From: Rhizosphaericola sp047606825
GTDB taxonomy: Bacteria; Bacteroidota; Bacteroidia; Chitinophagales; Chitinophagaceae
Reading direction: 5' to 3'
Assembly: GCA_047606825.1 (NCBI GenBank)
Contig: JASGDY010000060.1
Location: 1 to 64,000, forward strand
Length of the DNA: 64,000 nucleotides
Shown here piece after piece: positions 62,401-64,000 of this stretch. The position numbers and the translations under genes are program-made. Under the pieces are notes generated by a model that saw nothing but the letters and a program-made list of their open reading frames with translations, searched no databases and was not told where the DNA came from. Position 1 is the stretch's first letter. Each line of letters starts with the position of its first letter.

Positions 62401-64000
62401 ATTACTGGCGCGTCTCGGACGTCCCGACCGACGGAAGCAGCTACCATTGGAATACCGCGAGTTTCCTGTATCTCGCAAAAGCAACCTACGGGGGGTACAA
62501 CCAGTCGCACCTTTATCAGCATCTGGCATCTGATTTTGACGGGATTACGCTGGACAGTACGAGCCGCGTCTGGAGCTTTTTGGACAATTCGCAGCTTTTT
62601 GAGTTGAGTACGGGCGTATTTGGCATTAGCAGTTCACAGCAGAGCGATTTTCACATTGCGGTCAACTCGGTCAATACGACGGTATTCCACTGCACTTGGA
62701 GCGACGGCATCGTTTTTAACATATTTGACCCGAAAAACCTCAAACCTTATTACAACCAGGCAACACCCTCGGTGACATTGAACAGTGGGGAAGGTGGTTT
62801 TATGAGCTCCATCAAAACAAGCAGTTGCAGCAGCGTCGCCAACACACCATCACTGACAACGACCAATTTTGAATTCACCAACAGTACAAGTGGTCGCCAG
62901 CAAGCGGCGGCGTTCATGGACTATGTTCCGGACGGGTGCTATGTCGCGGTACGTTTCTTCCCAAATCGTTACAGCCATACCTCTAGGATTCCGACATGGA
63001 AGGCAGAAACCGGTACCAGCACCTTGTACAACAAACTGGTAAATGCTGGCTTTACCAATATAGACAATGCGGACTGGCCAAAGAACTGGGCATTTGTTTA
63101 CCAGAAAAACAATAGTTCGTTCACGCCTATAACAATCATCACCGCAGACTCTGCCACGCAGGTCAGCTATACAGGTACCATTGCCACTCCCGATTCGCTA
63201 GGTTATGTCACCTCTCCCAAATTTGGCCCTGCAAAAGCATGGCATACACTACTGTGGCAAGGCAAGACCATCGATGCCGGCGCTGGGGACAATGCCAGCA
63301 TAGACTTGTATGGCATCAACAGTGCGGGCACATCAACGTACCTAAAAACAATCGGCATGGGCCAGACTTCCGCTGACATCTCGAGTATCAATGCGGACAC
63401 CTATCCTTACCTGCAACTACAACTGCGCAATGCGGACAGCATCTACAATACGGCTTACCAGTTGAAGTACTGGCGGCTGTTTTACGATGCCGTTCCCGAA
63501 GGTGCGCTGGCGGCCAACGTTTATTACAAGTCTGATGCCGACACGCTCAATACGGGGTCGGACTATGCCTTTGCCATCGCCTTCAAGAACATCAGCGACA
63601 CCAAGTTCGAGGACAGCATCAGGGTCAGCTATACCTTGACCGACAAAAACAATATCGCACACGCATACGATCTTGCAAAACTGAAACCGCTGGAAGCCGG
63701 AGACACAGCATTGATCAACGTATCCGTGCCGGGTGTCGACACACTTGGCGGACTAAGCACTACGACCTACACGGGAAGCAACACGCAATACCTGGACGTC
63801 AATCCCGACAACGACCAGCCAGAATACACACATATCAACAATTTCCTCAGCAAACCACTGCTGGTCAACGCCAGCGATGGCAATACCGCCTTGGACGTGA
63901 CATTTGACGGAGTGCACATCCTCAACAACGACATCGTCTCGGCAACACCGAAAATCATTGCCAAACTGTCCAGCGACTCGAAGTCCCTGTTGCTACAGGA
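59478..64000 (+). CDS. PorU-family type IX secretion sortase (partial, runs off window)
   Basis: A C25 (gingipain-like) peptidase of at least 1507 aa, still open at the window edge. It starts with a signal peptide (cut near VSAQ) and a beta-rich N-terminal region (NEWIDYSKTYYKFKLAKNALYRI, VVPIYVSSND). The peptidase domain has the catalytic pair H642 in INYWGHAA and C672 in FYVSGCDLF, followed by the family block LLGDPAVKVN. A very long tail of Ig-like domains follows. PorU removes the C-terminal sorting domain from type IX cargo and attaches the protein to the surface; this long form with a large tail resembles the version annotated PorU2. The porQ context supports the role. Confidence 0.88.
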   Translation, partial: MKIYFKIALLLVFGGFATAVSAQVYNNEWIDYSKTYYKFKLAKNALYRISGATIQSLGLTTTPANQLQLWRNGQVVPIYVSSNDATTPMSSTDYIEFWGKRNDGEPDSALYKDKSAQVDKYYSLETDSATFFLTVNADTSTNGHYRTVTSTIPSGATAASYCWGTREYHGHSLVNPGRAVGTYGSYIYSSSYDVGEGWTTSAISPGTTYSPISTSSNINTSAGVSALLNVGVAGYSTLGTNRTVNVLVGGTVVASQVVNTTDAYTFSIPITTLSTISGGKAIAVSHSNSPTASSDRITLSYIKLQYPRNLNFGSTAVDTFAVDASTTYTYLRITGYSSNGFTPLLYDITNGVRYPATIQSSTLNYYIEPSSTTRQFVFIGKDNQSTAITNISSRTFVDYKTQQGDFLMITGNVLRSDNDPVEKYRAYRGSTAGGSYNAQIYDISQLEDQFAYGIRMHPSSVKNFLQYARNTFTTKPQYALLLGHGMTYDQYNLYQSQTNINNLAIVPTFGYPASDNLLASDDYTPVPATPIGRLSVVSTTELEDYLSKLQEYESVQNSSSQTIDVKGWMKNAIHIAGGSDASQSTLFTGYLNAIGNIISDTLMGYNVYNFNKTSNSSSAALYDTYFRTLFKNGIGIINYWGHAASTTLDYNLDDPSNYANAGKYPCFYVSGCDLFANTFSYDIYRMSQLRTVPEKYVFTADAGSINFVAQSYLGVTTYMHNFNMQFFPSLGRTNYDKPMSVSIAAAAKAIIATSDADTLTRNAQVEQVILLGDPAVKVNSFDLPDFDVEDASVYVTPSYIDISQSKFHVKVYIRNLGKATGDSLLVQIKHQHSDGSSDVLFYENIYSVRYMDSIELDIPINSTIDQGQNYINVSLDPLNKYEELSKVNNTLNKSVYIYSVGLSPIYPYNYSIVNKQDIKLVASTANPIAPTTQYVMEIDTTALFSSSLNHRQSVTSFGGAISFDPGITFQDSTVYYWRVSDVPTDGSSYHWNTASFLYLAKATYGGYNQSHLYQHLASDFDGITLDSTSRVWSFLDNSQLFELSTGVFGISSSQQSDFHIAVNSVNTTVFHCTWSDGIVFNIFDPKNLKPYYNQATPSVTLNSGEGGFMSSIKTSSCSSVANTPSLTTTNFEFTNSTSGRQQAAAFMDYVPDGCYVAVRFFPNRYSHTSRIPTWKAETGTSTLYNKLVNAGFTNIDNADWPKNWAFVYQKNNSSFTPITIITADSATQVSYTGTIATPDSLGYVTSPKFGPAKAWHTLLWQGKTIDAGAGDNASIDLYGINSAGTSTYLKTIGMGQTSADISSINADTYPYLQLQLRNADSIYNTAYQLKYWRLFYDAVPEGALAANVYYKSDADTLNTGSDYAFAIAFKNISDTKFEDSIRVSYTLTDKNNIAHAYDLAKLKPLEAGDTALINVSVPGVDTLGGLSTTTYTGSNTQYLDVNPDNDQPEYTHINNFLSKPLLVNASDGNTALDVTFDGVHILNNDIVSATPKIIAKLSSDSKSLLLQ

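Noticed and set aside
1..64000. tRNA, rRNA, tmRNA or CRISPR arrays
   Set aside because: Scanning by eye for T-loop motifs, conserved rRNA text and regular direct repeats gave nothing convincing; a covariance-model search would be needed to exclude small RNAs.

Overview
This window reads as chromosomal DNA of a Bacteroidota bacterium, most likely in or near the family Chitinophagaceae (family-level placement is an inference). Reasons: type IX secretion and gliding genes (sprA, porQ, a PorU-type sortase, gldB, a PorE-like OmpA protein), DUF1501/DUF1800 and LytTR/TPR-kinase architectures, weak Shine-Dalgarno sequences, and Bacteroidota-type promoters (TTTG about 19 nt before TAnnTTTG). No rRNA, tRNA, CRISPR array or intact insertion sequence was recognised.

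Layout. 0-8 kb: a gene-free repeat-rich start, nadE, a PorE-like OmpA protein, a membrane protein and typA. 8-19 kb: a GH2 glycosidase, gldB, peptidase E, the DUF1800-DUF1501 pair, a fructosamine-kinase-family protein and a DUF808 protein. 19-21 kb: a toxin-antitoxin pair whose PIN toxin is frameshifted, and a secreted EreA/ChaN-like protein. 21-28 kb: GH15 enzyme, a desaturase closely resembling eukaryotic sphingolipid delta-4 desaturases, a two-component system and a SHOCT protein. 28-43 kb: secreted RCC1-repeat and WG-repeat proteins, ruvA, the giant sprA, an acetyltransferase, a beta-barrel and an LptF/LptG permease. 42-52 kb: housekeeping genes (mitochondrial-type citrate synthase, purF, yceI, zapA, serS, asd). 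52.8-57.2 kb: a visibly AT-rich accessory patch with a frameshifted C10 protease, a lipoprotein, and a decayed HaeIII-like restriction-modification locus, interrupted by a DUF2490 gene. 57-64 kb: pyrH, porQ and a PorU-family sortase that runs off the end.

The strongest regulatory find is upstream of asd: a good promoter, a 17-codon leader peptide rich in Ile, Thr, Lys and Met codons (end products of the aspartate pathway), a terminator with a GNRA loop and a run of eight U, and a competing antiterminator pairing. This looks like a classical transcription attenuator for aspartate-family amino acids.

The second theme is intergenic sequence. At least four short palindromic families recur between genes: long ATTCCC/GGGAAT hairpins, GGTG-N4-CACC hairpins, CC-GTA-GG hairpins, and pyrimidine-rich TTTTTACTTTTAACTT tracts that appear to carry the -7 promoter element of several genes. 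Two different hairpins share an identical 17-nt flank, suggesting modular mobile elements.
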